DNA of 64,000 nucleotides. Source: Peribacillus sp. Bi96 (lineage in GTDB: Bacteria > Bacillota > Bacilli > Bacillales > DSM-1321). Position 1 is the stretch's first letter; every line of letters begins with the position of its first letter. Where the stretch lies: the NCBI RefSeq assembly GCF_918698115.1, contig NZ_CAKKLV010000026.1:1-64000 (forward strand), in the 5' to 3' direction. Below, piece by piece: positions 32,188 through 44,703 of the stretch. The notes below the pieces were generated by a model. It had not been told where the DNA came from. It saw only the letters and a program-made list of their open reading frames with translations, and made no database searches. A program made the position numbers and the translations under genes.

Positions 32188-34266
32188 TTATTCACCTTTA
32201 TTTTTTTTGATGATTTCTTCAGAAATGCTCTTAGGTACTTCTTCATAATGATCGAAGTGCATAGAGAATGTTCCGCGTCCTTGTGTGTTAGAACGTAGAG
32301 ATGTAGCATATCCGAACATTTCAGATAGTGGAACCATGGATTTAACCATTTGCGTGTTACCGCGAGCTTCCATACCTTCTACACGACCACGACGAGATGT
32401 GATATCTCCCATGATGTCGCCTAGATAATCTTCAGGGATTACAACTTCCACTTTCATGATTGGTTCAAGGATAACCGGTTTACATTTAGAAGCAGCATTT
32501 TTAAGTGCCATTGATGCAGCAATTTTAAATGCCATTTCATTGGAGTCAACGTCATGGTAAGAACCGTCAAATAATTTTGCTTTAATGTCGACTAGTGGGT
32601 AACCAGCAAGTACACCACGGTCAAGTGAATCAACTAATCCAGCTTGTACAGCAGGGATATATTCACGTGGTACTACACCACCGACGATAGCATTTTCAAA
32701 TTCGAATCCTTTACCCTCTTCGTTTGGACCAAATTCAATCCATACGTGTCCGAATTGTCCACGACCACCAGATTGGCGAACGAATTTACCTTCAACTTTA
32801 GCTGAACCACGGAAAGTTTCACGGTATGCTACTTGAGGAGCACCAACGTTTGCTTCCACTTTGAATTCGCGACGCATACGGTCAACAAGGATGTCCAAGT
32901 GAAGCTCACCCATACCAGCGATGATCGTTTGACCAGTTTCTTGGTCAGTATGCGCACGGAATGTTGGATCTTCATCTTGTAGCTTTTGTAAAGCTTGACC
33001 CATTTTGTCTTGGTCTGCTTTTGATTTCGGTTCAACAGAAAGTGAGATAACTGGCTCTGGGAATACCATGGATTCAAGAATTACTTGGTTCTTGTCGTCA
33101 CATAGAGTATCACCAGTTGTAGTATCTTTCAAACCAACAGCAGCTGCGATATCCCCTGCGTATACAGTAGATATTTCTTCACGGCTGTTTGCATGCATTT
33201 GAAGGATACGTCCAATACGTTCACGCTTTCCTTTAGTCGAGTTAATTACATATGATCCTGATTCTAATGTACCTGAGTACACGCGGAAGAATGTAAGTTT
33301 ACCAACGTAAGGGTCAGTCATAACTTTAAACGCTAAAGCTGAGAACGGTTCAGAATCATCTGAATGGCGTTCTACTTCATCTTCTGTATCCGGTAGAGTA
33401 CCTTTAATAGCCGGCACGTCTAATGGAGATGGAAGGAAGTCGATAACGTTATCAAGCATTAATTGAACACCTTTGTTTTTGAAAGCTGATCCACAGATAA
33501 CTGGGAAGAATTCAACGTTAACAGTCGCTGTACGAATAGCTGCTCTTAATTCAGCAATGCTGATTTCTTCGCCGCCAAGGTATTTTTCCATTAAGTCTTC
33601 ATTAACTTCTGCTACTGCTTCGATTAACTTTTCACGGTACTCTTCAGCTAGCTCGCGATGCTCGTCAGGAATTTCACCAACAGTGATATCAGTTCCTAGA
33701 TCATTGGCATAGAAATGAGCTTTCATTTCAATAAGGTCAATGATTGCAGAGAATTGATCCTCAGCGCCGATTGGCAACTGAACTGGGTGAGCATTAGCTT
33801 GCAGGCGGTCGTGGATTGTTCCTACTGAGTAAAGGAAATCCGCACCGATTTTGTCCATTTTATTAACGAATACGACACGCGGTACACCGTAAGTTGTAGC
33901 TTGGCGCCAAACTGTTTCAGTTTGGGGCTCAACACCTGATTGGGCATCAAGTACAGCTACAGCTCCATCAAGTACACGCAATGAACGTTCAACTTCAACT
34001 GTGAAGTCTACGTGTCCTGGTGTATCGATGATGTTTACACGGTGACCTTTCCACTGTGCAGTTGTTGCAGCGGATGTGATCGTGATTCCGCGTTCTTGTT
34101 CCTGTTCCATCCAGTCCATTTGTGAAGCACCTTCGTGTGTTTCACCAATTTTATGGATTTTACCAGTGTAATATAGAACACGTTCTGTTGTTGTCGTTTT
34201 ACCAGCATCGATGTGAGCCATGATACCGATATTACGAGTGTTTGCTAAGGAGAACTCTCTTGCCAT
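32188..34266 (-). CDS. fusA: Elongation factor G
   Basis: This 692-residue GTPase drives translocation and, with RRF, ribosome recycling. G1 is AHIDAGKT, G2 [10 protein letters not shown]3 DTPGHVDF and G4 NKMDKIGAD. Domains II-V are complete. The fusidic-acid contact regions look ordinary. It lies between rpsG and tuf in the str operon. Confidence 0.99.
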   Translation of the reverse strand: MAREFSLANTRNIGIMAHIDAGKTTTTERVLYYTGKIHKIGETHEGASQMDWMEQEQERGITITSAATTAQWKGHRVNIIDTPGHVDFTVEVERSLRVLDGAVAVLDAQSGVEPQTETVWRQATTYGVPRVVFVNKMDKIGADFLYSVGTIHDRLQANAHPVQLPIGAEDQFSAIIDLIEMKAHFYANDLGTDITVGEIPDEHRELAEEYREKLIEAVAEVNEDLMEKYLGGEEISIAELRAAIRTATVNVEFFPVICGSAFKNKGVQLMLDNVIDFLPSPLDVPAIKGTLPDTEDEVERHSDDSEPFSALAFKVMTDPYVGKLTFFRVYSGTLESGSYVINSTKGKRERIGRILQMHANSREEISTVYAGDIAAAVGLKDTTTGDTLCDDKNQVILESMVFPEPVISLSVEPKSKADQDKMGQALQKLQDEDPTFRAHTDQETGQTIIAGMGELHLDILVDRMRREFKVEANVGAPQVAYRETFRGSAKVEGKFVRQSGGRGQFGHVWIEFGPNEEGKGFEFENAIVGGVVPREYIPAVQAGLVDSLDRGVLAGYPLVDIKAKLFDGSYHDVDSNEMAFKIAASMALKNAASKCKPVILEPIMKVEVVIPEDYLGDIMGDITSRRGRVEGMEARGNTQMVKSMVPLSEMFGYATSLRSNTQGRGTFSMHFDHYEEVPKSISEEIIKKNKGE

Positions 34267-34310
34267 TTGTCTTTCTCCTTCCTTTTATAAGGATTTTATA
34301 GTGATATATT

Positions 34311-34781
34311 TTACCAGCGATAATGAGCGAATGCTTTATTAGCTTCAGCCATTTTGTGTGTATCTTCACGTTTCTTAACTGCTGCTCCAGTATTGTTAGC
34401 AGCGTCCATGATTTCATAAGCTAAACGCTCTTCCATCGTTTTTTCTCCACGAAGACGAGAGTATTTCACTAACCAACGAAGTCCTAAAGTCGATTTGCGG
34501 TCTGGACGCACCTCAACTGGTACTTGGTAGTTAGCTCCACCTACACGGCGTGCTTTTACTTCTAATACAGGCATGATGTTTTTAAGTGCTTGATCGAAAA
34601 CTTCGATTGATTCATTGCCAGTACGTTCTTTGATTAACTCAAATGCAGAGTAAAGAATTTTTTGTGATTTACCTCTTTGTCCATCAACCATTAATTTGTT
34701 GATTAAGCGAGTCACAAGTTTAGAATTATAAATCGGATCTGGTAATACGTCTCTTTTCGTTACAGGTCCTTTACGAGGCAT
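34311..34781 (-). CDS. rpsG: 30S ribosomal protein S7 (uS7)
   Basis: This 156-residue protein organises the 3' major domain of 16S rRNA and lies next to E-site tRNA. It begins [16 protein letters not shown] and contains [18 protein letters not shown]. The ATG at 34781 has GGAGG upstream and matches the family; six open codons further upstream are not used. Confidence 0.98.
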   Translation of the reverse strand: MPRKGPVTKRDVLPDPIYNSKLVTRLINKLMVDGQRGKSQKILYSAFELIKERTGNESIEVFDQALKNIMPVLEVKARRVGGANYQVPVEVRPDRKSTLGLRWLVKYSRLRGEKTMEERLAYEIMDAANNTGAAVKKREDTHKMAEANKAFAHYRW

Positions 34782-34822
34782 TATATTTCCTCCTTTCAAG
34801 AAAGTTTAATTTTTGTTTGATA

Positions 34823-35269
<447 letters not shown>

Positions 35270-35349
35270 TCATTTCTAGTACCACACATCCAGGTGGTTC
35301 ATAAATGGGTAAAAACAAAGTCTTTGCAAATTATATTGCAAAAACATTT

Positions 35350-35598
35350 TTACTTTTTAATGGCAACAGTTGCTGCTCCGACATCAATACCACATGCTTT
35401 GCCAAGCATTCTCATCGAATCAACATATGTGATAGGAACATCCAATTCTTTAGCGGTCTCAACGACACGCCCAGTCAAGTATATATCTGCATCATCAGCG
35501 ATGATAACTTCTTGAATTAAATTGTTTTTAAGAGCTCTAACTGCTTGTTTCGTCCCTATAATCACTGACTTTGCCTGTATTACTTTTTCATAAGACAT
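35350..35598 (-). CDS. rplGB: L7Ae-like RNA-binding protein RplGB (YbxF)
   Basis: This 82-residue member of the L7Ae/L30e family binds kink-turn RNA. B. subtilis YbxF is found between rpoC and rpsL and associates with the ribosome in growing cells, but is not a standard component. Features seen are a VIIGTKQAVRAL segment and a central EVIIADDAD strand-turn. It stands alone in a spacer after a long hairpin. Confidence 0.93.
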   Translation of the reverse strand: MSYEKVIQAKSVIIGTKQAVRALKNNLIQEVIIADDADIYLTGRVVETAKELDVPITYVDSMRMLGKACGIDVGAATVAIKK

Positions 35599-35803
35599 GG
35601 TCCATATCCTCCAAAGTTACAGGGTAACATAGGAGCACCTTTGCTATAGTATCATTATTAGTCGGATACTGTCAACTTCTTTCAAAAAATTTATTTTAGC
35701 AAAAGGTTTTCCTTACACAATTCTATTAAGATTTACATCTTACCTTCAGGAAATAATAACCGTTCCTCAATCGGAATTAGTCATTTGTAAATAATAAGAA
35801 GAG

Positions 35804-35885
35804 AGACCAACTCAATAAATCCTGATCCATCACTGCACTGGAATATAGGAGTGATGATTTCAGTTTCAATTATTGAGCTGGTCCT
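35804..35885. terminator. Long imperfect hairpin between rpoC and rplGB
   Basis: The arms GGACCAGCTCAATAA and TTATTGAGTTGGTC pair across about 80 nt, with a second internal stem (ATCATCACT/AGTGATGGAT). The plus-strand side is followed by TTTTT; the minus-strand side only by TCTCTTCTT. It could terminate rpoBC transcripts or serve as a processing site. It starts seven bases beyond the rpoC stop. Confidence 0.6.
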
Positions 35886-35892
35886 TTTTCCC

Positions 35893-38800
35893 TTAGTCCA
35901 CTGTTACTGTATCGGCAGTTTCGTCACCAACAACAACAGGGTTTGCTTTTCTGTATCGAAGCATTCCTGTTCCTGCAGGGACAAGTTTACCGATGATGAC
36001 ATTTTCTTTAAGTCCAAGCAACTCATCACGTTTTCCTTTTATTGCTGCATCAGTCAAGACTCTAGTTGTTTCTTGGAATGACGCGGCAGACAAGAACGAA
36101 TCCGTTTCTAGAGATGCTTTTGTAATACCGAGTAATACAGGGCGTCCTGTAGCTGGTAATTTGCTAGTCAGCAATGCATCTGTGTTTGCAGTGGTGAACT
36201 GGTTAACATCCAATAATGTACCTGGAAGCACTTCCGTTTCACCCGCATCAAGTACACGGACTTTACGCATCATTTGTCTAACCATTACCTCGATGTGTTT
36301 ATCGCCGATTTCAACCCCTTGCATCCGGTATACTTTTTGCACTTCATGTAACAGGTATTCCTGAACAGTAAGTACATCTGTAACTTTCAACAATTCTTTC
36401 GGGTCGATGGAACCCTCTGTTAACTCTTCACCACGACGGACAGGAGTATCAACAGTAACTCTTAAGCGCGCTGTGTACGGTGCAGTATATGTGCGTGACT
36501 CAACTGCTCCTTGAACAACGATTTCCTGTTGTTTATCACGAATTTCATTAATCGATACAACCGTACCTTCGATTTCTGAAATGACAGCTTGACCTTTAGG
36601 GTTCCTTGCTTCAAATATTTCTTGGATACGAGGAAGACCTTGAGTGATATCGTCCCCAGCAACCCCACCAGTATGGAATGTACGCATCGTTAACTGTGTA
36701 CCAGGTTCTCCGATTGATTGAGCGGCAATAATACCAACTGCTTCGCCCACTTCAACTTCTTGACCTGTAGCCAAGTTACGTCCATAACATTTTTTACATA
36801 CACCATGGCTGGTGTTACATGTAAAGGCAGAACGAATCCATGCTGTTTCAATTCCAAGTGATTCAATATAATTAGCAAGATCTTCAGTAATAAGATCATT
36901 TTCAGCCACAATTACTTCATTTGTTTCTGGATGTTTGATCGCTTTTCTTGCATAACGGCCTACTAGGCGTTCTTCAAGATGCTCGATTATTTCAGTACCC
37001 TCTCTCAAGGCTGAAATTTTCAAGCCGCGGTCCGTTCCACAATCGTCATCACGGATGATGACATCTTGGGCAACGTCAACAAGTCGACGAGTAAGGTAAC
37101 CGGAATCGGCTGTTTTAAGTGCTGTATCGGCAAGACCTTTACGCGCACCATGTGTGGAGATAAAGTACTCCAACACTGTTAAACCTTCACGGAAACTTGA
37201 TTTGATCGGTAATTCAATGATCCGTCCAGCCGGGTTGGCCATCAATCCACGCATACCCGCAAGCTGCGTAAAGTTAGATGCATTACCACGGGCACCGGAG
37301 TCACTCATCATGAATATTGGGTTGCGTCTGTCCAGTGAGTCCATAAGTTTAGATTGAATGGTATCCTTGGCAGCACTCCAAATTGAAATAACACGATCAT
37401 AACGCTCATCCTCTGTAATTAGACCACGTCTGAATTGTTTTAAGACGTTATCCACTTTAGTTTGAGCCTCAGAAATGATTCCTTGTTTTTCTTTTAAAAC
37501 GACAATATCAGCCACACCAACGGTAATACCAGCTTTTGTCGAATATTTGAATCCAAGATCTTTCATCCGGTCAAGCATTTTGGACGTTTCAGTAATTTTA
37601 AAACGTTTAAAGACTTCCGCAATGATATTTCCAAGAATTTGTTTCTTGAATGGATCAATAGCTGGTTGAGCTTTAATCAATTCAGGGATATTAGCGCCCT
37701 TTTCCACAAAATATTTCTCCGGAGTTTTTGTTTCCAAGTTATATCGTGTCGGTTCGTTAATATACGGGAATGATTTAGGTAAAATTTCATTGAAAATCAA
37801 TTTACCAACAGTCGTAATAAGAAGTTGGCCGTTTTGTTCTTCAGTGAATGTTTCATTATTTAGTGACGATGCATGTACGGCACAACGGGAATGTAAGTGT
37901 ACATATCCGTTTTGGTATGCAAGTAATGCTTCACTAGTATCTTTAAAGATCATACCCTCACCGATAGCGCCTTCTCTTTCCAACGTTAAGTAATAGTTAC
38001 CTAATACCATATCTTGAGAAGGTGTAACGACAGGTTTACCATCTTTCGGATTCAAAATGTTCTGTGCTGCAAGCATAAGCATGCGTGCTTCGGCTTGAGC
38101 TTCAGAAGATAGAGGAACATGGACCGCCATTTGGTCACCATCAAAGTCAGCGTTATACGCTGTACATACGAGTGGGTGCAAACGAATTGCGCGACCTTCA
38201 ACCAAAGTTGGTTCAAATGCTTGGATACCAAGTCTATGAAGAGTCGGTGCACGGTTCAATAGTACTGGATGTTCTCTAATCACTTCTTCCAGGACATCCC
38301 ATATTTCAGGAGATAAACGTTCAATTTTACGCTTAGCAGATTTGATGTTATGCGCTAGACCTCTTTGAACGAGTTCCTTCATAACGAATGGTTTGAATAA
38401 TTCAATCGCCATTTCTTTCGGAAGACCACATTGGTACATCTTTAAGTTTGGTCCAACTACGATAACGGAACGGCCAGAATAATCAACACGTTTACCAAGA
38501 AGGTTTTGACGGAAACGACCTTGTTTACCTTTTAACATATGAGATAAAGATTTTAACGGACGGTTACCTGGTCCAGTTACAGGACGGCCACGACGGCCAT
38601 TATCGATAAGAGCATCGACAGCTTCCTGAAGCATACGTTTCTCATTTTGAACGATAATGCTTGGTGCTCCAAGGTCCAGTAATCTTTTCAACCGATTATT
38701 ACGGTTAATAACACGGCGATATAAATCATTTAAATCAGATGTGGCAAAACGGCCGCCATCAAGTTGTACCATTGGACGAAGTTCCGGTGGAATGACCGGA

Positions 38801-39492
38801 AGCACGTCAAGGATCATCCATGAAGGCTCATTACCTGAGTTACGGAATGCTTCAAGAACTTCCAAGCGTTTGATTGCACGGGTCCTGCGTTGTCCTTGAG
38901 CTGTTTTAAGCTCCTCTTTCAACGACTCTACTTCTTTTTCCGTATCAATATCTTGTAAAAGTTTTTTAATAGCTTCCGCACCCATCGCAGCTTGGAACTT
39001 CTTACCGTATTTTTCACGGTATGTACGATATTCCTTTTCGGAAAGAAGTTGTTTCTTTTCTAAAGTTGTATCGCCCGTTTCAGTTACTACGTAAGATGCA
39101 AAGTAAATAACTTCTTCCAATGCACGTGGAGACATATCAAGAACAAGTCCCATACGGCTAGGGATTCCTTTGAAATACCATATGTGTGAAACTGGGGCTG
39201 CCAGCTCAATATGACCCATACGTTCACGACGTACCTTAGCCCGAGTGACTTCAACGCCACAACGGTCACATACTACGCCTTTATAACGAACACGTTTATA
39301 TTTTCCACAATGACATTCCCAGTCCTTTTGAGGTCCAAAAATTCTCTCACAGAATAAACCGTCTTTTTCTGGCTTTAGCGTACGATAGTTGATTGTTTCT
39401 GGTTTTTTAACTTCTCCATGTGACCAAGAACGAATCTTGTCTGGTGAAGCAAGACCAATTTTCATATACTCAAAATTATTAACGTCTAACAA
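35893..39492 (-). CDS. rpoC: DNA-directed RNA polymerase subunit beta'
   Basis: This 1199-residue catalytic subunit begins [20 protein letters not shown]. Key parts are the zinc finger C-x-C…C-x2-C (CHCGKYKR…CDRCG) near residue 60 and the catalytic Mg-binding [12 protein letters not shown] (about 449). The second zinc site is [13 protein letters not shown]. The start codon is TTG, with a GGGAGG site upstream, as in B. subtilis. Length equals the B. subtilis subunit. It follows rpoB after 184 nt holding a strong hairpin. Confidence 0.99.
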   Translation of the reverse strand: MLDVNNFEYMKIGLASPDKIRSWSHGEVKKPETINYRTLKPEKDGLFCERIFGPQKDWECHCGKYKRVRYKGVVCDRCGVEVTRAKVRRERMGHIELAAPVSHIWYFKGIPSRMGLVLDMSPRALEEVIYFASYVVTETGDTTLEKKQLLSEKEYRTYREKYGKKFQAAMGAEAIKKLLQDIDTEKEVESLKEELKTAQGQRRTRAIKRLEVLEAFRNSGNEPSWMILDVLPVIPPELRPMVQLDGGRFATSDLNDLYRRVINRNNRLKRLLDLGAPSIIVQNEKRMLQEAVDALIDNGRRGRPVTGPGNRPLKSLSHMLKGKQGRFRQNLLGKRVDYSGRSVIVVGPNLKMYQCGLPKEMAIELFKPFVMKELVQRGLAHNIKSAKRKIERLSPEIWDVLEEVIREHPVLLNRAPTLHRLGIQAFEPTLVEGRAIRLHPLVCTAYNADFDGDQMAVHVPLSSEAQAEARMLMLAAQNILNPKDGKPVVTPSQDMVLGNYYLTLEREGAIGEGMIFKDTSEALLAYQNGYVHLHSRCAVHASSLNNETFTEEQNGQLLITTVGKLIFNEILPKSFPYINEPTRYNLETKTPEKYFVEKGANIPELIKAQPAIDPFKKQILGNIIAEVFKRFKITETSKMLDRMKDLGFKYSTKAGITVGVADIVVLKEKQGIISEAQTKVDNVLKQFRRGLITEDERYDRVISIWSAAKDTIQSKLMDSLDRRNPIFMMSDSGARGNASNFTQLAGMRGLMANPAGRIIELPIKSSFREGLTVLEYFISTHGARKGLADTALKTADSGYLTRRLVDVAQDVIIRDDDCGTDRGLKISALREGTEIIEHLEERLVGRYARKAIKHPETNEVIVAENDLITEDLANYIESLGIETAWIRSAFTCNTSHGVCKKCYGRNLATGQEVEVGEAVGIIAAQSIGEPGTQLTMRTFHTGGVAGDDITQGLPRIQEIFEARNPKGQAVISEIEGTVVSINEIRDKQQEIVVQGAVESRTYTAPYTARLRVTVDTPVRRGEELTEGSIDPKELLKVTDVLTVQEYLLHEVQKVYRMQGVEIGDKHIEVMVRQMMRKVRVLDAGETEVLPGTLLDVNQFTTANTDALLTSKLPATGRPVLLGITKASLETDSFLSAASFQETTRVLTDAAIKGKRDELLGLKENVIIGKLVPAGTGMLRYRKANPVVVGDETADTVTVD

Positions 39493-39588
39493 GGGGCCTA
39501 CCTCCCTTTTAATCTCCAGGTTTAACCCTTGATTGCCGTCTTAGTATCAGGCAATCTACACCGGATGATGGTTGATTGAATCAATAAG

Positions 39589-39641
39589 GCTCTAACAAGG
39601 CAGCAGGATATTCAAAGAAACATCTTGCTGCCAGTCAGAGC
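39589..39641 (-). promoter_or_regulatory. Strong hairpin in the rpoB-rpoC spacer
   Basis: On the minus strand GCTCT…GGCAGCA pairs with TGCTGCC…AGAGC around a ~20-nt loop. There is no T-run, so it should not terminate. A second small stem (GATTGCC/GGCAATC) follows around 39530-39557. They may set the rpoB:rpoC mRNA ratio by processing; the role is inference. Confidence 0.5.
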
Positions 39642-39676
39642 GGAAAATTTATATCTCGATATGTTTATATTTAGTT

Positions 39677-42600
39677 TTATTCTTTGACAGGTGCCCCTAC
39701 TTCGGAAGCAACCATATCTTTTGTATCTGCATCAAGGCTTAATTTGTCATTTTGGTTGCCTTCTTCTTCATCTTCCAAATCACGCATTTCGATTTCACGA
39801 TCTTCGGCATTAAGAATTTTAACATCCAACCCTAAGCTTTGAAGTTCCTTAATCAATACTTTGAAGGACTCAGGAACACCAGGTTCAGGAACATTTTCAC
39901 CTTTGACAATCGCTTCGTACGTTTTAACACGACCCACGACATCATCTGATTTAACGGTTAAGATTTCTTGTAATGTATAAGCAGCACCATAAGCTTCAAG
40001 TGCCCATACTTCCATCTCACCGAAACGCTGTCCGCCAAATTGCGCTTTACCACCAAGTGGTTGTTGCGTAACAAGGGAGTAAGGTCCAGTTGAACGTGCA
40101 TGAAGTTTATCATCGACCATATGTGCCAGTTTGATCATATACATGACACCAACGGATACACGATTATCGAATGCTTCACCTGAACGGCCATCGTAAAGAA
40201 CAGTTTTTGCATCACGGGACATCCCGGCTTCTTCAATCGTACCCCAAACGTCTTCCTCAGTAGCACCATCAAATACAGGAGATGCTACATGAATGCCAAG
40301 TGCGCGTGCAGCCATACCTAAGTGAAGCTCCAACACCTGACCGATGTTCATACGTGAAGGTACACCCAACGGGTTTAACATGATGTCGACTGGAGTGCCA
40401 TCTGGTAAATAAGGCATATCTTCCTCAGGAAGGAGCCTGGAGATTACCCCTTTGTTACCATGTCGTCCAGCCATTTTATCGCCTTCGTGGATTTTACGTT
40501 TTTGTACAATATATACACGTGCAAGTTGGTTTACACCAGGAGGAAGTTCATCGCCATCTTCTCTGTTAAATACTTTAACATCAAGAACGATTCCACCGCC
40601 GCCGTGAGGTACACGAAGTGATGTATCTCTTACTTCACGTGCTTTTTCACCGAAGATTGCATGTAATAAACGTTCCTCAGCAGTCAATTCCGTTACACCT
40701 TTAGGCGTGACTTTACCAACTAGAAGGTCTCCGTCTTTTACTTCTGCACCAACACGGATAATTCCGCGCTCATCAAGATTACGAAGCGCATCTTCCCCTA
40801 CATTAGGGATATCACGAGTGATTTCTTCAGGCCCTAATTTTGTATCGCGTGATTCAGATTCATATTCTTCAATATGAATAGAAGTGTACACATCATCTTT
40901 AACCAATCGTTCGCTCATGATGATGGCATCCTCATAGTTATATCCATCCCATGTCATGAAGGCAACTAATACGTTACGTCCAAGTGCCAACTCACCTTTT
41001 TCCATTGAAGGACCATCAGCAAGAATCTCACCTTTGACAACGTTGTCGCCAACACTGACGATAGGGCGTTGATTATAGCACGTTCCTTGGTTAGAACGAA
41101 TGAATTTTAATAGACGGTATTTATCAAGATTTCCCTTTACTTGCTGTCCGTCAACTTCACTTACCCTGCGTACCCATACTTCACGTGATTCCACGTGTTC
41201 TACAATACCTGGGTGTTTACAGATGACAGCAGCACCGGAGTCTTTCGCTGAAACATATTCCATGCCCGTTCCGACACGAGGAGCTTCCGGTTGTAGCAAA
41301 GGCACTGCTTGACGTTGCATGTTCGCTCCCATAAGTGCACGGTTGGAGTCATCATTTTCCAAGAAAGGAATACATGCTGTCGCAGCAGATACAACTTGTT
41401 TAGGGGATACATCCATGTAGTCTACGCGGTCACGCGGAACAACGGTATTTTCACCGCGGAAACGTGCAACAACATCATTGTCAAGGAATGATCCGTCATC
41501 TGATAGACGTACATTCGCTTGGGCAACTACATAGTTATCTTCCTCATCAGCTGTTAAGTAATCGATTTGGCTTGTAATTCGACCAGTTTCAGGGTCCACA
41601 CGACGATACGGTGTTTCAATGAAGCCATATGGGTTCACCTTTGCAAAACTGGATAATGAGTTAATCAAACCAATATTCGGTCCCTCTGGCGTTTCAATCG
41701 GACACATACGGCCATAGTGGGAATAATGAACGTCACGCACTTCAAATCCAGCACGCTCACGCGTCAAACCACCAGGTCCCAATGCAGATAGACGACGTTT
41801 ATGCGTCAATTCAGCCAACGGGTTCGTTTGATCCATGAATTGAGAAAGCTGTGAGCTTCCAAAGAACTCTTTAATGGATGCAATGACTGGGCGAATGTTA
41901 ATTAGTTGCTGCGGAGTGATTGTATTCGTATCCTGAATTGACATTCTTTCACGAACGACACGCTCCATACGAGATAAACCAATTCTAAATTGGTTTTGCA
42001 GCAATTCACCAACAGAACGCAGACGACGGTTACCTAAATGGTCAATGTCATCCGTGATTCCCACACCATGCAATAAATTAAAGAAATAACTAATAGAAGA
42101 AATGATATCAGCCGGTGTAATGTTTTTGACCTGGTCGGTCACATAGGCATTACCGATGATATTGATCACTTTTTCGCCTTCAGCATCGTTTGGTGCAAAC
42201 ACTTTAATAGGCTGAAGAAGAGTTTCCTCTTCCACTACACCACCGGATGGATGGAATGTCTTGAATCCGATTCCAGCTTCAATATGAGGCAGGATCCTAT
42301 CAAGAGTACGACGGTCAAGCATTGTACCTTTTTCTACGATGATTTCCCCTGTTTCCGGATCAATCAAAGTCTCTGCAATACGTTGTCCAAATAAACGGTT
42401 CTTGATATGCAGTTTTTTGTTTATTTTATAACGTCCTACGTTAGCTAAATCATAACGTTTTGGATCAAAAAAGCGGGATACTAAAAGACTTTTCGCGTTA
42501 TCGACAGTAGGTGGTTCACCCGGACGCAGACGCTCATAGATTTCTAGCAAAGCTTTTTCTACACTCTCTGTGTTATCCTTTTCAAGAGTGTTGCGAAGGT

Positions 42601-43246
42601 ATTCGTTGTCACCGATCAAATCAATGATTTCTTGATCCGTTCCGAATCCAAGGGCACGCATCAATACCGTAATCGGTAATTTCCGTGTGCGATCGATTCG
42701 AACATACACAACATCCTTGGCGTCAGTTTCATATTCGAGCCATGCGCCACGGTTAGGAATAACCGTCGCAGAGAACCCAAGTTTACCGTTTTTATCCATT
42801 TTCCCATTGTAGTAAACGCTCGGTGAGCGCACTAATTGGGATACGATTACCCGTTCAGCACCATTGATGACAAATGTACCTGTTTCAGTCATCAGCGGGA
42901 AGTCGCCCATAAATACATCCTGGTCTTTAACTTCCCCTGTTTCCTTGTTAACAAGGCGCACTTTCACACGAAGCGGTGCAGAATAAGTAACGTCGCGTTC
43001 TTTTGTTTCTTCCACAGAATACTTCGGCTCAGCTAAGCTGTAATCGATGAATTCTAACGATAAATTACCTGTAAAATCCTCAATAGGCGAAATATCCTGG
43101 AACATTTCCTTTAAACCTACATCTAGAAACCATTGATAAGAAGCTGTTTGAATTTCAATCAGATTTGGAAGATCCAAAACCTCACTGATTCTTGCATAAC
43201 TTCTACGTTGGCGGTGTCGTCCATACTGAACAAGTTGACCTGTCAA
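39677..43246 (-). CDS. rpoB: DNA-directed RNA polymerase subunit beta
   Basis: This 1189-residue catalytic subunit carries a rifampicin-binding region, [20 protein letters not shown] followed by [10 protein letters not shown], that is wild type and predicts sensitivity. Other landmarks are [15 protein letters not shown] and [13 protein letters not shown]. The start is taken as TTG at 43246 ([11 protein letters not shown]), where AAGGGGTG precedes at normal distance and B. subtilis also starts with TTG at this point; an in-frame GTG three codons earlier is part of that binding site. A promoter overlaps the end of ybxB. Confidence 0.98.
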   Translation of the reverse strand: MTGQLVQYGRHRQRRSYARISEVLDLPNLIEIQTASYQWFLDVGLKEMFQDISPIEDFTGNLSLEFIDYSLAEPKYSVEETKERDVTYSAPLRVKVRLVNKETGEVKDQDVFMGDFPLMTETGTFVINGAERVIVSQLVRSPSVYYNGKMDKNGKLGFSATVIPNRGAWLEYETDAKDVVYVRIDRTRKLPITVLMRALGFGTDQEIIDLIGDNEYLRNTLEKDNTESVEKALLEIYERLRPGEPPTVDNAKSLLVSRFFDPKRYDLANVGRYKINKKLHIKNRLFGQRIAETLIDPETGEIIVEKGTMLDRRTLDRILPHIEAGIGFKTFHPSGGVVEEETLLQPIKVFAPNDAEGEKVINIIGNAYVTDQVKNITPADIISSISYFFNLLHGVGITDDIDHLGNRRLRSVGELLQNQFRIGLSRMERVVRERMSIQDTNTITPQQLINIRPVIASIKEFFGSSQLSQFMDQTNPLAELTHKRRLSALGPGGLTRERAGFEVRDVHYSHYGRMCPIETPEGPNIGLINSLSSFAKVNPYGFIETPYRRVDPETGRITSQIDYLTADEEDNYVVAQANVRLSDDGSFLDNDVVARFRGENTVVPRDRVDYMDVSPKQVVSAATACIPFLENDDSNRALMGANMQRQAVPLLQPEAPRVGTGMEYVSAKDSGAAVICKHPGIVEHVESREVWVRRVSEVDGQQVKGNLDKYRLLKFIRSNQGTCYNQRPIVSVGDNVVKGEILADGPSMEKGELALGRNVLVAFMTWDGYNYEDAIIMSERLVKDDVYTSIHIEEYESESRDTKLGPEEITRDIPNVGEDALRNLDERGIIRVGAEVKDGDLLVGKVTPKGVTELTAEERLLHAIFGEKAREVRDTSLRVPHGGGGIVLDVKVFNREDGDELPPGVNQLARVYIVQKRKIHEGDKMAGRHGNKGVISRLLPEEDMPYLPDGTPVDIMLNPLGVPSRMNIGQVLELHLGMAARALGIHVASPVFDGATEEDVWGTIEEAGMSRDAKTVLYDGRSGEAFDNRVSVGVMYMIKLAHMVDDKLHARSTGPYSLVTQQPLGGKAQFGGQRFGEMEVWALEAYGAAYTLQEILTVKSDDVVGRVKTYEAIVKGENVPEPGVPESFKVLIKELQSLGLDVKILNAEDREIEMRDLEDEEEGNQNDKLSLDADTKDMVASEVGAPVKE

Positions 43247-43393
43247 CTGATTCACCCCTTAAATCAAGCGTTATAAGGATCCATTTGCCTTGGAAAAGAA
43301 ATCATTTCCTAGACAAAAAGAAAATGGTTTTTATTTTAAAAACCACTATTTCTCATAAAACGAACTATTATTTATATATTTTTCCCATATTAT

Positions 43394-43414
43394 CCATTGG
43401 TTATACACCAATGG
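43394..43414. repeat. Perfect inverted repeat in the rpoB leader
   Basis: CCATTGG and CCAATGG arms (7 bp) flank a 7-nt centre, between the rpoBC promoter and the rpoB start. It may be an operator or an mRNA hairpin; no binding protein is known to me. Confidence 0.5.
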
Positions 43415-43458
43415 TATAAAAATTGCATAGTTACGGAATTATATATATGCATTTTATA

Positions 43459-43487
43459 ATACTAACATAGCGAAAATTTAGAGTCAA
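43459..43487 (-). promoter_or_regulatory. rpoBC promoter
   Basis: On the minus strand a -35 TTGACT (43482-43487) and a -10 TAGTAT (43459-43464) are 17 nt apart. The -35 overlaps the ybxB stop codon. The transcript would have a leader of about 200 nt before rpoB. Confidence 0.6.
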
Positions 43488-44095
43488 ACCTTTTTGGATA
43501 ATAGTATATAGTAGCCTTTCTTCTTAACAGGCACTTCAATATTTCCAAATAATTGCTCCATTTTATCCATGGCGGAAGGAGCCCCTTGTTTTTTTTGAAT
43601 GACAACCCATAATTCTCCACCAGCTACCAAACTGCGATAGCTTTCTTCTAAAATTTCGTGGACTACACTTTTGCCTGCGCGAATGGGAGGGTTCGTAAGT
43701 ATTGCAGCGAATTGATTGGAACCAACTTTGTCAAAACGATCACTTTCGAAAATCTTTACATTTGTGATCGCATTAGAAGCGGCATTTTCTTTGGACAATT
43801 CAACTGCCCGGCTATTTATATCAATCATTTCTATCGTTCTATCGGGAAAAGCTGCCGCAATTGATATTCCAATCGGTCCATAACCGCAACCAACATCGAG
43901 AATATCACCTTCCACAGCTTCATTAAGGTTAAAACTTTCAACCAAAAGACGTGACCCGAAATCAACTTCTTTTTTCGAGAAAACACCATTATCACTTTTA
44001 AAGCGAAAGGTACGTCCTTTTAATGTAAAATCCCAAAATTTCGGATTGCTTACGACATCCGGTTTATGTGAGTAGTAATGCTCTGTCAGAGTCAT
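43484..44095 (-). CDS. ybxB: RsmC-like class I SAM-dependent methyltransferase
   Basis: This 203-residue methyltransferase is of the small RsmC type. Motif I is ILDVGCGYGPIG (about 60), and the catalytic NPPIRAG (about 133) is the NPP[FI] signature of N-methyltransferases acting on bases, most likely rRNA guanine or adenine. No target is established in this context. B. subtilis YbxB occupies the same site between rplL and rpoB. A GGGGG site lies only 2 nt from the ATG, so the true start may be a rare codon slightly downstream. Confidence 0.85.
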   Translation of the reverse strand: MTLTEHYYSHKPDVVSNPKFWDFTLKGRTFRFKSDNGVFSKKEVDFGSRLLVESFNLNEAVEGDILDVGCGYGPIGISIAAAFPDRTIEMIDINSRAVELSKENAASNAITNVKIFESDRFDKVGSNQFAAILTNPPIRAGKSVVHEILEESYRSLVAGGELWVVIQKKQGAPSAMDKMEQLFGNIEVPVKKKGYYILLSKKV

Positions 44096-44232
44096 CTCCC
44101 CCTATCAGAAAGGAATATTGAAGATTTAACGAGAGAAGAGATTTGAAGAATGGATTCTTGCATGCCGGAAAGTTTGAATAATGACTTAACCAAACTATTA
44201 TCAGCAAATTTCCGTCATTTCTTAAAAATGAA

Positions 44233-44262
44233 GAGAAAAAAGCCCGCCAGTGATAGCGAGCT
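44233..44262 (-). terminator. Terminator downstream of rplL
   Basis: On the minus strand AGCTCGC pairs with GGCGGGCT around a short loop and is followed by TTTTTT. It partly or fully separates rplJL from ybxB-rpoBC. Confidence 0.8.
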
Positions 44263-44278
44263 TTTTGTTTATGCAAGA

Positions 44279-44638
44279 TTACTTAACTTCAACGCCAGCT
44301 CCAACTTCTTCAAGCTTAGCTTTAACTTCTTCAGCTTCTTCTTTAGAAGCGCCTTCTTTGATTGCTTTTGGAGTGTTGTCAACAAGTTCTTTTGCTTCTT
44401 TAAGTCCAAGACCTGTAACTTCACGTACAGCTTTGATAACTTTGATTTTTTGATCTCCAGCAGATGTAAGGATAACATCAAACTCAGTTTGTTCTTCAGC
44501 AGCAGCGCCACCAGCAGCAGCTACAGCTACAGGTGCAGCAGCAGTTACGCCAAATTCTTCTTCGATTGCTTTTACAAGGTCGTTTAATTCTAAAACAGTC
44601 ATGTTTTTAACTGCTTCAATGATTTGATCTTTAGTCAT
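44279..44638 (-). CDS. rplL: 50S ribosomal protein L7/L12 (bL12)
   Basis: This 119-residue stalk protein is present in several copies and recruits translation GTPases. The N-terminal dimerisation part is followed by an Ala-rich hinge (about 35-50) and a C-terminal domain with [20 protein letters not shown]. It follows rplJ after 65 nt; both are under the L10 leader. Confidence 0.98.
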   Translation of the reverse strand: MTKDQIIEAVKNMTVLELNDLVKAIEEEFGVTAAAPVAVAAAGGAAAEEQTEFDVILTSAGDQKIKVIKAVREVTGLGLKEAKELVDNTPKAIKEGASKEEAEEVKAKLEEVGAGVEVK

Positions 44639-44703
44639 TGTTATTTCCTCCTCGAAATGGTTGGTTTTTTTTTTTGAATCAATAGGCTATATAAGCGGTT
44701 AGC

